DNA of 64,000 nt, taken from the NCBI GenBank assembly GCA_963751355.1, contig CAVVVS010000131.1, positions 62,001-126,000 on the forward strand. The letters run 5' to 3'. A program made the position numbers and the translations under genes. Positions 35,601 to 44,951 of the stretch are shown here, piece after piece (position 1 is the stretch's first letter; every line of letters starts with the position of its first letter). The notes beneath the pieces were generated by a model. The model searched no databases, was not told the DNA's origin, and saw nothing but the letters and a program-made list of their open reading frames with translations. The stretch is from CAVVVS01 sp963751355. GTDB taxonomy: Bacteria > Bacteroidota > Ignavibacteria > Ignavibacteriales > Ignavibacteriaceae.

Positions 35601-36186
35601 CGGGCCACAAGTATTTTCCGGCACCGGCATTATACCAACGGTTGGGCCATGAATCCGGCTTGCCGTCACCATTTAAATCCTTTGCGCTTAGGGTTGCAAT
35701 GTACGGTTGATTTGGATCGGCATAACCGTCTTTTGGAAGCCATCCCCACTTTTCTGTCCCGTCTGGGGACCATGTTCCCTGAGTCGTTAATATATGTGAG
35801 TTGTCATCAACAATAACCGAAGTATCTCTGCCGTTAACTTGAGTTTTAACCATGCCAAGTGCCAATGGTCCGAACTCGAATCCATAACCCAGGCCGTGCC
35901 ATACCAGATCGGCAATATTTGGAAGAGTATTCGGTTTACAAATAGAACCGTAGTTGTACAATATAGTTGTAATTTTATTTCCGCTGATAATAACATCCTT
36001 AATCGCCCTTTGATCTCCGTTGACTTTGAATGTTAAATTCGGCTTGTAAATTCGACCGAAAATTCTTACCATATCCTCATGAGTTAGTTTTTTATAACTA
36101 ACCGTATCGCGAGAATCTTGCTGTGAATATCCCGAAGTGACAGCAAATAAAATTATAAATAAAAACAGTAAGATCTTTTTATTCAT
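32644..36186 (-). CDS. Giant secreted protein with T9SS-type C-terminal domain
   Basis: 1180 aa with a signal peptide ('VTSGYSQQ'). Calcium-type acidic repeats are frequent in the first half ('DLNGDGKPDSW', 'DGKDNDDDGLIDE', 'DENGDWDP', 'DANGNNKYDIGEP'), as in thrombospondin type 3 or dockerin-like loops. A fibronectin-III-like unit starts near residue 600 ('YKLYRSRDY'). The end, 'NVYVVPNPYVAYS ... VYIYQVDAPGVGQKIGRLAVIK', is a T9SS sorting domain. Family function unknown; it is probably exposed on the cell surface. It lies 25 bases after the TonB receptor and 76 bases before the PorV-family gene. Confidence 0.85.
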   Translation of the reverse strand: MNKKILLFLFIILFAVTSGYSQQDSRDTVSYKKLTHEDMVRIFGRIYKPNLTFKVNGDQRAIKDVIISGNKITTILYNYGSICKPNTLPNIADLVWHGLGYGFEFGPLALGMVKTQVNGRDTSVIVDDNSHILTTQGTWSPDGTEKWGWLPKDGYADPNQPYIATLSAKDLNGDGKPDSWPNRWYNAGAGKYLWPAFLGDQATSPDEEAYYVMDDFSNKFSPYYPFPSDSSLRGMGLNAEVRIFQYNNPLAENIMFVVYQITNASEKDLDTVYFAMHGDPHVGGWTDFSNDMANFIGPYDAGYPQRARSMVYAWNYKNAPGMGGIQPGYFGWKFLESPTNSKDGKDNDDDGLIDESPYNSAGTYIDGINTSVNTGIADVAKYTAVYGAPHARWSGDENGDWDPTHDDVGIDGIGPTSPNYPGPDYGEGDGKPSQGWYLDANGNNKYDIGEPLSDEKLPGYLWAGSEPNFGLRDVMESDQLGLTSFHAAPYSNTTNVPKDYKLMWEWASSDSINPNQDLFKNPGDNIFNFDTGPMDLQRQQTQRFSMAILFGQNLDALVLSAETSQRVLESSYRFAKPPDKPHLTAVPGDGRVTLYWDTKAEESFDPFTRSKDFEGYKLYRSRDYTFSDVYTITDGNGVPFLGQALVDNNTGKRAQWDLVDSLSGFFPIEYTGHAVKYYIGNNTGLVHQYVDSTVENGVTYYYALVSYDGGSIKFGIPPTESQEVIKKDPITGKLDFDVNTAEATPGPLASGIKDAGAGIGGVPTQLKGNSTGAIKVKVLNNLAVQKKLFKIEFDDDTHFSVLDSTGITENFTSKDTVYVDLSNERIEKSSFKLFDSGGNPVDSSKYVLNEEFGRIKGSARGSLPTGEVFKAEYRYYPVYRSDRINGEDANDTFDGLRVYVKNDPLDIDYKNSGFINDDKVNLADSIKFPPVAGDPKVKYRADWEIRWLGFDTTSTGEWLHPGDTAQVAVGGNVVMPFKIWNVTENVPADYIVNILRRPKTLRRWKIGESIILRPQNATGTTTSFEVSFDMPKDTNATPVYPKAGDVFAVTTLKPFQKGDTYKFESDPAQFEANTAKSGLDNVYVVPNPYVAYSTAENPGRDPQSRGARVVEFRNLPPQCTIRIYTILGELVKTIDKNDNTSMASWDLLSYEGQRIAYGVYIYQVDAPGVGQKIGRLAVIK

Positions 36187-36210
36187 TATGTGTTTCCTTT
36201 AAATCTTTTC

Positions 36211-39102
36211 TTAATTAAACAGGACTGAAAACCCTAAACGAACTTCGCGGGGTCTGTTTACTCTTTCCGGTCTCTGAGAATAATAATCATTGATCTGGTT
36301 TATTCCGAACAAGCCGGGATCGCCTCTGTTAATTCTAGTAATTGTATTGATGAACTGTGTCCTGTCTTGAGTTTGTTCAATGTTTGAAAGGGCTCTGCCG
36401 GAACTTGCGTATACATACAATTCATTCTGAGTATCAAACAAGTTAGTGACCTGCAGAAAAACAGAATATTTTAATGGACCCAGCTCAAAGTATTTCTCAA
36501 ACTTCAAGTCCACATTCCATTGGATAGGCTGTCTTGCCGAATTTTGTTCATACCTAACACTTGTAAACTGCGGCGGTAATTGAGGCGTATATGGTGTGCC
36601 TGTTTGGAAGTTGAAAATTACTCCCGCCGACCAATCATCAGGCTGCGAAAATGCAAGAGTTCCGTTTATTACATGGCTGCGATCGAAGGATAATGGAACT
36701 AAATATGTTTCCGATTGTTCGCCGGATTTTTCGCTAAAGAAAATCTCACTTGCCGGGTATGTTCTGTTGCCTTCTGCAATCGAAAAAGTATAATCGAGAC
36801 TAGCAGAGAATAATCCTCCTGGAGCCCTTCGTTTAAGAAAGGATAATGTAATTCCTCTAACGTTTGAATACGCTAAATTAGTCAAAGTATTGTACTGCCT
36901 GCCGTGGGATGTATAAATTGTTTCAGTATAAATATAATCTCTCACGTCCTTATAAAACCCTGTAAGATCAAATTTAAAGTTATCGGTGAGCTGCTGCTGT
37001 AACCCGACTTCGTACTGTACCGATTTTTGCGGATTAACATTTGGATTACCGAATGTTGGTGTAGAGCCGACATTTCGTACAAAATAATTAGGATTGGAAT
37101 AATTAGAATTATTGATATCGTGTCCACCGTACATATATTTTAAAGAGCCCATCTGATAAAAATGCCCGTAAGAAAATCTTATTACACCTCTGTCGGTAAT
37201 AGGATATGAAACACTAACCCTGGGAGAAAGGGTTTGTTTTGGTTTCACTTTTACGAGGTAAGCATTCATATAACCGGATAGTGAATCGGTTAAGTTTGCT
37301 GAAAGATTATCGTTATAAAATGCATCAGGATCAAAGAATTCATATCTAACCCCGGCATTTAAAATTAATGTGGATGCTAACTCAATCTTATCCTGAATAT
37401 AAGCCGCAAATTGAGTAGGCTTTCTGGTATAAGAGGTATATAATGCAGGGCTCACGGGTATTCTTCGTGCAATGGTTAAACCTTGATTATACAAAAGATC
37501 ATTAACCGTTAAATTACTATTGAAATTACCTGAAGCATCTTTCATCCCAATTTCCACAGAATAACTTTCATATGATAATTTATATCTATTAAGTTCAAAA
37601 CCCGCTTTAAATTCATGAGTGGTAAAAAGCTGGGCAACTACATCACCTTTTACACCCATAGTTGTTGTTTTATGAGATAGTCTATAGTTATCGGTTCCGC
37701 CGGTATAAAACCCTGTATTACCAATTGCTGCTTGATAGAAACTTGGCAAATACCGGGAATCATTATAATTTTTATATAAATAATATTGGGCTTTATTGGA
37801 TGCGTAAGAAAATTTGAGTGTATAGAATATATTGCTGTTTATAGTATGAGTAAGCCCGAGAGTTTGAATAAGCCCTTCGTTATAGTTAGTACCTACGCCG
37901 TCAGGATTATATTTATAGGCCATACTGTAATTTTTAAAATGTCCTTTATCGTATGCAACATTATATTTCAGTTTCACTAATGAACTTAATTTATAACTAA
38001 TATTCCCGGAAAAATTAATACTTTCAGACGGATTCATGGGTACAATAGAACTATCTCCCGTAGGCAATCCTGCCGTATCGGCAAAATCATGGAAAGGATG
38101 GAAATAATAAGGATCAGTTGATTTTCCTGCTCTGCTATCACTTGATGCAAAATTAGCAGGGCTTAAGTAGGAGTCAGTTGTATTATATAATCTCTTACCA
38201 TACAAATAACCTTTGAAGTTCACAAAAACACCTGACATATAAAACCGAACCTTCTTATTGGTAAACGGTACCGGTCCGCCCAAAGTAGCTTCCAGCCTGC
38301 CGTCGTTTAATGGATCGAGGTGACTAATTTGCCCGGTGAATAAACTTGTTCTATTGGTAACATAATCTCCGGTATAACCACGAATACTAAATGTAGGCTT
38401 GTCTCCGCCTTCTTTAGTAACATAATTTACCACACCACTAAGTGCGTTACCGTATTGTGCACTAAAAGTTCCGGTTGAAACGGATACTTCCTGAATAGCA
38501 TTGGTTGCAATTCCTATTGAGCGTTTATTTCCGTAAGGATCGTTTATAGATACACCATTTAAAGTATAAGAAATTTCATTACCGTAACCGCCTCTAACGT
38601 GCAAAGTACCATCATTGCCCTCAACAACACCTGCCTGCAATTTAATAATATCCGAAATTTGATCTACCGGTAATTCTTTAATATTCTCATCTGTTATTGC
38701 TACCGTAGGATTTGTCATATCCTGTCTGATTAACGGATTTCGTTCGCCTTGGACAACCACAGCGGGAAGATTTACAGCGCCTGTTGAAAGTTCAAAATTT
38801 AATCTTGTTGTAAAATCAACGTTCACTCTAACGTTCTCGACAGTGACTTTTTTATATCCAACTACGGAACAAGTTACTTTATATAACCCGGGAGCTATAT
38901 CCAATATGGCATAATTTCCATTAATATCTGCTGCAGCACCCTGCGATGTTCCTTCAACATATACATTCGCAAAAGGTATAATTTCACCAGTTTCTTTATC
39001 GGTTATTTTCCCGGCAATTTTACCGGTTGTTTGTGAATATGTTTGAGTACACGAAAGGATTAAGGTTAGCAATAAAAAACACAGTAAGCGAAACTTACTC
39101 AT
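36211..39102 (-). CDS. TonB-dependent receptor with carboxypeptidase-like N-domain
   Basis: 963-aa outer-membrane transporter. After a signal peptide ('LSCTQTYSQ') comes a CarboxypepD_reg-like domain ('GKIAGKITDKETGEIIPFANVYV', about 25-110), a plug ('LPVDQISDIIKLQAGVVEG', 'VRGGYGNEISYTLNGVSINDPYG', about 130-240) and a 22-strand barrel ending 'REVRLGFSVLFN'. This SusC-like layout imports large ligands, but no SusD is present. Start set at ATG 39102 with GAGG upstream; a TTG codon two codons earlier is less likely. First gene of the triad. Confidence 0.92.
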   Translation of the reverse strand: MSKFRLLCFLLLTLILSCTQTYSQTTGKIAGKITDKETGEIIPFANVYVEGTSQGAAADINGNYAILDIAPGLYKVTCSVVGYKKVTVENVRVNVDFTTRLNFELSTGAVNLPAVVVQGERNPLIRQDMTNPTVAITDENIKELPVDQISDIIKLQAGVVEGNDGTLHVRGGYGNEISYTLNGVSINDPYGNKRSIGIATNAIQEVSVSTGTFSAQYGNALSGVVNYVTKEGGDKPTFSIRGYTGDYVTNRTSLFTGQISHLDPLNDGRLEATLGGPVPFTNKKVRFYMSGVFVNFKGYLYGKRLYNTTDSYLSPANFASSDSRAGKSTDPYYFHPFHDFADTAGLPTGDSSIVPMNPSESINFSGNISYKLSSLVKLKYNVAYDKGHFKNYSMAYKYNPDGVGTNYNEGLIQTLGLTHTINSNIFYTLKFSYASNKAQYYLYKNYNDSRYLPSFYQAAIGNTGFYTGGTDNYRLSHKTTTMGVKGDVVAQLFTTHEFKAGFELNRYKLSYESYSVEIGMKDASGNFNSNLTVNDLLYNQGLTIARRIPVSPALYTSYTRKPTQFAAYIQDKIELASTLILNAGVRYEFFDPDAFYNDNLSANLTDSLSGYMNAYLVKVKPKQTLSPRVSVSYPITDRGVIRFSYGHFYQMGSLKYMYGGHDINNSNYSNPNYFVRNVGSTPTFGNPNVNPQKSVQYEVGLQQQLTDNFKFDLTGFYKDVRDYIYTETIYTSHGRQYNTLTNLAYSNVRGITLSFLKRRAPGGLFSASLDYTFSIAEGNRTYPASEIFFSEKSGEQSETYLVPLSFDRSHVINGTLAFSQPDDWSAGVIFNFQTGTPYTPQLPPQFTSVRYEQNSARQPIQWNVDLKFEKYFELGPLKYSVFLQVTNLFDTQNELYVYASSGRALSNIEQTQDRTQFINTITRINRGDPGLFGINQINDYYSQRPERVNRPREVRLGFSVLFN

Positions 39103-39108
39103 CAACAA

Positions 39109-39487
39109 CCTCGTACTTTTTATTAAATTAATTTATTAGGTATGAATTTTAAAATCTTCCAGCATACACTAATTTGAATTCGACATCGAATATAACACAG
39201 TGTAAAATCTATGTCAATAAACTTTTGATGAATGGATACAATTATTATTTGTGAAATTCATTAACTTTCAAATAATTGTATATTTACTCATAAATAGGCA
39301 CTCAACGTAATAATCCATCAACTAAATTTAATTATTATGCTAATTCCAAAATTAAATTAGTCTTTAAGCAGAAAGTGGTTAATAGCAATAAAAATTCCGA
39401 TTAATCCGATTTTTATTTTATCTTTGCAGGTAATTTTCTAATCAATTTTGATCACTGAATTTTTACTCAATGAATGAAGGAGAAAAA
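39109..39487. promoter_or_regulatory. Divergent intergenic region: TonB receptor / glmM
   Basis: 380 bases between divergent genes, so promoters for both strands must lie here. Two weak signals: ATTCG-acat-CGAAT at about 39177-39190, and TATCTTTG at 39419-39426, which fits the Bacteroidota -7 pattern TAnnTTTG for glmM but lacks a clear -33 TTTG. AAGGAG lies 8 bases before the glmM ATG. Confidence 0.4.
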
Positions 39488-40840
39488 ATGTCCACTCTCA
39501 TGGTTAGCGTTTCAGGTATTAGAGGAATTGTAGGTGATGGTCTCGATCCTCAAGTAATAGAAAAGTACACTTCCGCATATGCCGATTTTATTGGACAAGG
39601 TAAAGTAATAATCGGTCGTGATGCAAGAATAACCGGAGAGATGGTTAAGCAAATTGTAACCGGTACTTTATTAGCAAAAGGGCTGGATGTTATTGATATT
39701 GGTATTTGTCCCACTCCAACGGTTCAGTACACCGTTAAAAGCTTATCGGCAAGCGGAGGAATCGCTATTTCAGCCAGTCACAATCCTAATCAGTGGAATG
39801 CCCTTAAACTCCTTAACGGAACCGGTCAGTTCATGACGCCCGAAGAAAATATTGAGATGATTAAAATTTTAAATAATCAAGAAAGTAAATTTAAGGATTG
39901 GGAAAATATAGGGAAATTCACGTATAATGAAGAAGCCTTGAAAAAACATGTACGCGATGTATTAAACTTGAAGTATATAGAGGTTGACGCAATCAAGAAA
40001 AGGAAATTTAAAGTAGTTGTCGATTGCGTTAATGGTGCCGGGGTTTATGTAATCCCTTCCCTATTGAGAGATTTCGGCTGTGACGTAATTGAAACAAGCT
40101 GTGAAAAGACAGGTATATTTCCCAGACTGCCGGAACCGATTCCTGAAAATTTAACCGAAGTAATGGAGGAAGTGAAAAAGAATAAGGCTGATATCGGTAT
40201 CGTGGTTGATCCCGATGTAGACAGGCTTGTTCTAATCACCAACGAAGGTAAACCTTTTGGAGAAGAGAACACAATAACTCAAGCCGTAAAATTTATTTTG
40301 TCAAAACAAAAAGGAAATGTTGCGGTAAACCTATCGACAACCCGGGCAGTAGATGATGTTGCTTCGGAATTTAACTGCAAAGTCTTCAGATCCCCCGTAG
40401 GGGAAGCAAATGTAGTAAAAAAGATGAAAGAAGTCGAAGCTGTTATCGGCGGCGAAGGAAGCGGAGGTGTTATTTATCCTGCGTTACACTACGGAAGAGA
40501 TGCATTAGTCGGTATTGCAATAACACTGCAGCATTTGCTGGAATTCGGAGGAACCGTAACAGAGCTAAAAAATTCACTTCCTTCCTATTTTATATCTAAA
40601 AAGAAGATTGATCTGGGAAATATAGCTCCGGATGCCGTGATAGAAAAATTAACGGCTGTTTATAAAAATGAAATGATAAATACCGATGATGGTTTAAGGA
40701 TTGATTTTGATGATCACTGGGTCCACTTTAGAAAGTCAAACACGGAACCGATTATTAGAATAATCTGCGAAGCAAAAGACAAAAACACTGCAGAAGATTT
40801 GTCCAATATATATTACGGAAAAATCAAAGAATTGATGTAA
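39488..40840 (+). CDS. glmM: Phosphoglucosamine mutase / phosphomannomutase family
   Basis: Alpha-D-phosphohexomutase. If GlmM, it interconverts glucosamine-6-P and glucosamine-1-P for cell-wall synthesis. Motifs: 'SVSGIRGIVGDGL', phospho-Ser in 'ISASHNPNQWNALK', metal loop 'VDPDVDRLVL', sugar loop 'GGEGSGGVIYP', phosphate site 'RKSNTEPIIRI'. 450 aa, full length. Start placed at ATG 39488 because AAGGAG lies just upstream; an ATG six codons earlier would put the ribosome site inside the gene. Substrate cannot be settled from sequence; the GlmM branch is the common annotation for such Bacteroidota proteins. Confidence 0.88.
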   Translation: MSTLMVSVSGIRGIVGDGLDPQVIEKYTSAYADFIGQGKVIIGRDARITGEMVKQIVTGTLLAKGLDVIDIGICPTPTVQYTVKSLSASGGIAISASHNPNQWNALKLLNGTGQFMTPEENIEMIKILNNQESKFKDWENIGKFTYNEEALKKHVRDVLNLKYIEVDAIKKRKFKVVVDCVNGAGVYVIPSLLRDFGCDVIETSCEKTGIFPRLPEPIPENLTEVMEEVKKNKADIGIVVDPDVDRLVLITNEGKPFGEENTITQAVKFILSKQKGNVAVNLSTTRAVDDVASEFNCKVFRSPVGEANVVKKMKEVEAVIGGEGSGGVIYPALHYGRDALVGIAITLQHLLEFGGTVTELKNSLPSYFISKKKIDLGNIAPDAVIEKLTAVYKNEMINTDDGLRIDFDDHWVHFRKSNTEPIIRIICEAKDKNTAEDLSNIYYGKIKELM

Positions 40841-40848
40841 AAGCTAAA

Positions 40849-41757
40849 TTAAAACAATTTGCTCCGCTTCTGAATATAACTGAGCAAAGCTTTATCAAAT
40901 GGAGTTGAAGTCTCAATCAGATTATATTCTATGTTGGAATTAAGACACACCGTTTTAATGTTGGTGATAAAATCTTCCATAGCTTTTCGGTAAGCTTTCT
41001 GAATCTGATACGGCTGGGTAGTTAGTTCTTCACTCGTTTCGATATCTTTAAATATTGCATCTTTACCAAAAGCAAAGCTTCTTTCAATAGGATCAATTAT
41101 TTGGAATACTATTACTTCGTTCTTCTGGTATCTAAAATGTTTTAAAGCCGAAAGTATTGAATGGATATCATCAAACAGATCCGAAACTATTATAACCAAT
41201 CCCCTTCTCTTTATCTTTTCGGCAATAGAATTTAAACAAGATGCGGTGTTGGTTTTATCGGAAGCTTTTAGTTCGCTTAATTTTTTAAGAATTTCCGGCA
41301 AATATGCACGGGCAGCTTTCGGCGGCAGGTAATGATTTATTTTTTCAGAATACAAAGTCAACCCTACCGCATCCTGCTGCTTCATCATTAAGTAACTTAA
41401 ACCTGCAACTAAAGTGGAAGCATATTCCAGTTTCGAAATCTGACCTTCAGATGCGAAGCTCATTGATTTACTGGTATCGAGCAAAATATAGCTTTTTAGA
41501 TTAGTCTCTTCCTCATATTGCTTAATAAAAAAACGATCGGTTTTACCGTAAACTTTCCAGTCGATATCCTTCAAGCCGTCACCCTGCATATAAGGGCGAT
41601 GTTCGGAAAATTCCACGCTAAAGCCGTGATACGGACTCTTGTGTAACCCGACCATGAAACCTTCTACGACAAGCCTGGCTTTTAACTCAAGAGAATTTAA
41701 TTTTGATATTACCGAGGGATTAAGATATTTTTTATAGTCGTTTGCTGATGTCGGCAT
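40849..41757 (-). CDS. DUF58 protein with VWA-like fold
   Basis: 302 aa. The DUF58 core 'HRPYMQGDGLKDIDWKVYGKTDRFFIKQYEEE' (about 53-85) is followed by a VWA-like domain with metal motif 'LLDTSKSM' (D-x-S-x-S). DUF58 proteins usually pair with a MoxR ATPase and VWA/TPR proteins in envelope-related clusters. Here only a TPR lipoprotein is adjacent (upstream); no MoxR is in the window. The ATG overlaps the stop of that gene by one base (TGATG). It converges with glmM, nine bases away. Confidence 0.85.
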   Translation of the reverse strand: MPTSANDYKKYLNPSVISKLNSLELKARLVVEGFMVGLHKSPYHGFSVEFSEHRPYMQGDGLKDIDWKVYGKTDRFFIKQYEEETNLKSYILLDTSKSMSFASEGQISKLEYASTLVAGLSYLMMKQQDAVGLTLYSEKINHYLPPKAARAYLPEILKKLSELKASDKTNTASCLNSIAEKIKRRGLVIIVSDLFDDIHSILSALKHFRYQKNEVIVFQIIDPIERSFAFGKDAIFKDIETSEELTTQPYQIQKAYRKAMEDFITNIKTVCLNSNIEYNLIETSTPFDKALLSYIQKRSKLF

Positions 41758-42260
41758 CACATATTAGACTTTTTTTTCTTTTTCAAAATCTCCTCGGGTG
41801 AAAGTCCCATGTTTTTAAGCTCTTCGTGAGCGGATGATGATAATGAATTATCGGGGTATTTCTTTAAAAATAAATTAAAGGTAGAAGTTGCATCATTATA
41901 ACTTTTCAAGTTGTTTGCTTGAATAAACCCGGACATAAATAAAGCTTTTGGTGCTTCTTTACTATGCGGATACTTTGTAGCAATACTTTTGAATAATGAA
42001 ACGGCTTTTTGTAAAGATTTTTCTGGTTCAATATTTTTTATCATTTGATTCTGATACAAACTTGCAAGTTGGAACAGTGCTTCCGGCGCTTTTGGGCTTT
42101 CGGGATATTCTTTAACCAAATTTTCATATGCCGAAACAGCATCCGAAATGTTATTTTGCTGAACACTCTTTTTAGCAGCCTGCATATAATCCGAATCACT
42201 TTTTTTACTGCAGCCTGCAAACATCAAACTGAATATTACTGCGGATATTATAGTTTTCAT
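41757..42260 (-). CDS. TPR lipoprotein (YbgF/BamD-like)
   Basis: 167-aa lipoprotein: signal with lipobox 'MFAGC', then helical tetratricopeptide repeats ('YMQAAKKSVQQNNISDAVSAYENLVKEYPESPKAPEALFQLA', 'AVSLFKSIATKYPHSKEAPKALF', 'ATSTFNLFLKKYPDNSLS') and a Lys-rich tail. Repeats like these occur in BamD and the Tol-Pal protein CpoB. Its stop overlaps the DUF58 start, so the two are coupled and possibly work together at the envelope. Confidence 0.8.
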   Translation of the reverse strand: MKTIISAVIFSLMFAGCSKKSDSDYMQAAKKSVQQNNISDAVSAYENLVKEYPESPKAPEALFQLASLYQNQMIKNIEPEKSLQKAVSLFKSIATKYPHSKEAPKALFMSGFIQANNLKSYNDATSTFNLFLKKYPDNSLSSSAHEELKNMGLSPEEILKKKKKSNM

Positions 42261-42357
42261 TTATTCTTCAATATTTTGTTGATAAACGCATGTTAAATTA
42301 TTAAAATAGAATTGAACTAGCAATGTATATTTAATTGAATTATTCTTCATAAAAGAT

Positions 42358-42392
42358 TAAAAAAAGAGCTCCGCATCAAATACGAAGCTCTT
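42358..42392 (-). terminator. Rho-independent terminator after T9SS cargo gene
   Basis: Minus-strand hairpin AAGAGCT-T-CGTAT-TTG-ATGCG-G-AGCTCTT followed by a T-run, 25 bases after the stop of the T9SS gene. A near-identical stem ends the second T9SS gene at 57787. Confidence 0.9.
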
Positions 42393-42417
42393 ATAAAGTA
42401 ACGCTTTGCTTGACCAA

Positions 42418-44589
42418 TTATTTGGTTAGCATCATTTTCCCAACCGCACTGTAAGTATGTCCGTCAATGCCGCTTGCCTTAATTTGATAAAAATATACGC
42501 CACTATTTAAATTGGATGCATTAAATGTGATCTGATGTTGGCCTGCAGAAATAGTTGAATTTAATAAGCTTGCAACTTCCTGCCCAAGTACATTAAATAC
42601 CTTTAAGCTTACTTTTGAGTCAACCGGTAATGTGAAAGATATTGAGGTAGTAGGATTAAACGGATTAGGATAGTTCTGCCCAAGGGTAAATGATTTAGGA
42701 GATTGCAAACTGACCTTTATTACATCGGAGTAACTGGATAAGCCGTTAAAATCAACTTGTTTTAGTCTGTAATAAAATGTAGAAGAAATTTCAGGCTTGT
42801 CCATAAATGAATAATTATTTGCTTCAACGGAGCTGCCTTGACCTTTAACGAAACCTATTTTACTGTAATTTTTTCCGTTAACGCTCCTTTGAATTTCGAA
42901 TCCCGAATTATTTGTTTCCGTAGAGGTTGACCAGGTTAAGATTACCGTACCTTCATTCACCTTAGCCGCGAAGGATGTTAGCTCTACAGGAACTGTACCT
43001 TCCGGCAAAAAATCAGTTGCATAATATCTCGGTAATATTTGGTAACCGTCATCATACACGGAACTGCTGCTCGTATACTGGGTACCTATACCTATAATAT
43101 CCATGGGCCAGGTCGGCTCTGTATTTCCGTCAATATCTGTGTCCGAATCAATTCTAATATCAACAGTATCCGTTCCGTCTGTCATTCGCAAAGTAGCACT
43201 CCCCGAGGAAGGCCATGTACCGGAAACTTTTGACATACCTACAAAAGCGACTAAAGTTCCTTCGTAAGTTTCTGCATTATTTAAAAATCCTTTAACAGTT
43301 AATAATGTGGGATGCGGTAGCATCGCATTATTCATAAGAACAACAATACTGGTATCGGTTAGAGGTGTAAGTTCCGTAAGTCCTCTGTATTGATCAATAA
43401 AACCTAAAACCGAGACACTATCACCAAGCTGCAGATCAGGTCCACCCAATCCGTAAGCAAAAGTAGCTATGCCGGCTGTTCCATCCCAAATATAATATGA
43501 ACGGTTGCTGGTTTGATAATTTGGAGAAATTACAACGCCGTGAACAAAAACAGTATCGTTCAGCATATCAGGGATAAAATCGCTATTAAGGTCTTCACGA
43601 GCCATGGCAATTGGAATTTTAGGATATACTTTAAATTCGGCTACACCATTATTAGTAATCATAGTATAAACTGAAATAGAACCATCTGCATTTTCCTTTA
43701 ATGATACATCAGCGGTGGCATTTGTATTGTCGGTGTACGCTACGGATAAATTCATATCCGCTGCTAAAGTAGGATTTGTTTTTGAATTTGTAACATCCAA
43801 CAACCAGGTGTGAGTTCCGTATGGATCATTTCGCCCGACTATGGCAATATATTCTTCACCTGATGTAGTTTTTAGATACCCTACATTATGCCAACCAGAA
43901 TAGGCTGATGCACTACTAACAGTATCTATCATGTTACCATTAGAATCAATTAACTGAACTTGCGTTCCGGCACCGTTGATCCACAAATCGGAAGATGTTC
44001 CTGTTGTAACAGGAGCAATTCCCCCCCTTGCTGCCCCGTTTGAAGGAACGGCTATGGAACTTGTATGTTCAAACGTTGTACCGTCGTTTGTTGTAAAAAC
44101 ACAAATGGAATCATTACTGGAACCGCTTGCGTAAATAACTGTACCGGCTCCTGTACCCGAAGCAGCCATAACATCACCGGTTCTTGCGGAAACATCCCCG
44201 CTGAAAGCAACAGTCGGCGCAACGCTTTCGTCCGCCCATCTGTATATTTTAAAACCTGTACCGGCAACCGTAAGATTACAAAGATAAATTGCTCCGTCCG
44301 ATGTGGCTTTAACAATATTCATTGAGTATGTTCCACCTGATACGCCGGTCATATCCAACATACCTAAAGAATCACCAGTTGCGGCATCGAGAACAAATAT
44401 AGTATTAACAGAACGGGCGGCTACCAAAACATGTCCGGTAGCAGGGTTATAAGTCATCCCTCTAGTTGTATGACCTGTACTAAACCATGAGTAATCAACT
44501 GGTCCTTTCTCCCATACATTAACTGATTGCGGAAGCATGAAAGGTGTTAGAAGAAGTGCAAAAATGAAAATTGAAAGTAATTTTTTCAT
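42418..44589 (-). CDS. T9SS-sorted secreted protein, beta-propeller-like
   Basis: 723 aa. Signal peptide ('LLLTPFMLPQ'), an N-terminal propeller-like part (about 20-320; 'GMTYNPATGHVLVAARSVNT'), an OB-like or DUF5689-like domain ('VVISPNYQTSNRSYYIWDG', about 350-500), a fibronectin-like unit ('PVELTSFAAKVNEGTVILTW') and the T9SS sorting domain ('LGQNYPNPFNPTTSISFTL'). The same middle and C-terminal parts occur in the 57841-59610 protein. Probably exported and surface-bound; no activity can be named. Confidence 0.88.
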   Translation of the reverse strand: MKKLLSIFIFALLLTPFMLPQSVNVWEKGPVDYSWFSTGHTTRGMTYNPATGHVLVAARSVNTIFVLDAATGDSLGMLDMTGVSGGTYSMNIVKATSDGAIYLCNLTVAGTGFKIYRWADESVAPTVAFSGDVSARTGDVMAASGTGAGTVIYASGSSNDSICVFTTNDGTTFEHTSSIAVPSNGAARGGIAPVTTGTSSDLWINGAGTQVQLIDSNGNMIDTVSSASAYSGWHNVGYLKTTSGEEYIAIVGRNDPYGTHTWLLDVTNSKTNPTLAADMNLSVAYTDNTNATADVSLKENADGSISVYTMITNNGVAEFKVYPKIPIAMAREDLNSDFIPDMLNDTVFVHGVVISPNYQTSNRSYYIWDGTAGIATFAYGLGGPDLQLGDSVSVLGFIDQYRGLTELTPLTDTSIVVLMNNAMLPHPTLLTVKGFLNNAETYEGTLVAFVGMSKVSGTWPSSGSATLRMTDGTDTVDIRIDSDTDIDGNTEPTWPMDIIGIGTQYTSSSSVYDDGYQILPRYYATDFLPEGTVPVELTSFAAKVNEGTVILTWSTSTETNNSGFEIQRSVNGKNYSKIGFVKGQGSSVEANNYSFMDKPEISSTFYYRLKQVDFNGLSSYSDVIKVSLQSPKSFTLGQNYPNPFNPTTSISFTLPVDSKVSLKVFNVLGQEVASLLNSTISAGQHQITFNASNLNSGVYFYQIKASGIDGHTYSAVGKMMLTK

Positions 44590-44951
44590 AAGACTCTCCC
44601 TTTAATTTTGGTGGGTGGTAAATAAATTACACTTTAATGTATCAGATTTTTTTTAATGATGCAATAATTATTTACGGCAAATTATGATTTTTAAGATATT
44701 AAGTCGTCTAAGAAAGATTATAGCCTAAGGTAGGTTAAAAATAAACATTTTCAAGCATTAATCGATTTTTAATTATTTCAACCACATAAGTTAAAAGTCT
44801 TTTTCTGATATTTTATCACTACTAACCGACAAAAAATTAGCCCCCGAATGTCGTAATTTTGTTGTAAACAAGAACAAACAAGAGAACGACATGAGTAAAG
44901 ATAGTGAAATAAGACTTGCCGGATAGCCGATTTTCGGACAAATATTAAAAC
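44590..44951. other. Gene-free stretch upstream of the T9SS gene
   Basis: About 360 bases, AT-rich. It must contain the promoter of the T9SS gene. A 69-codon frame here is not convincing (no ribosome site, no family features). The stretch 'GCCGGATAGCCG' at about 44920 is the only GC-rich patch. Ends where the duplicated segment begins. Confidence 0.5.
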
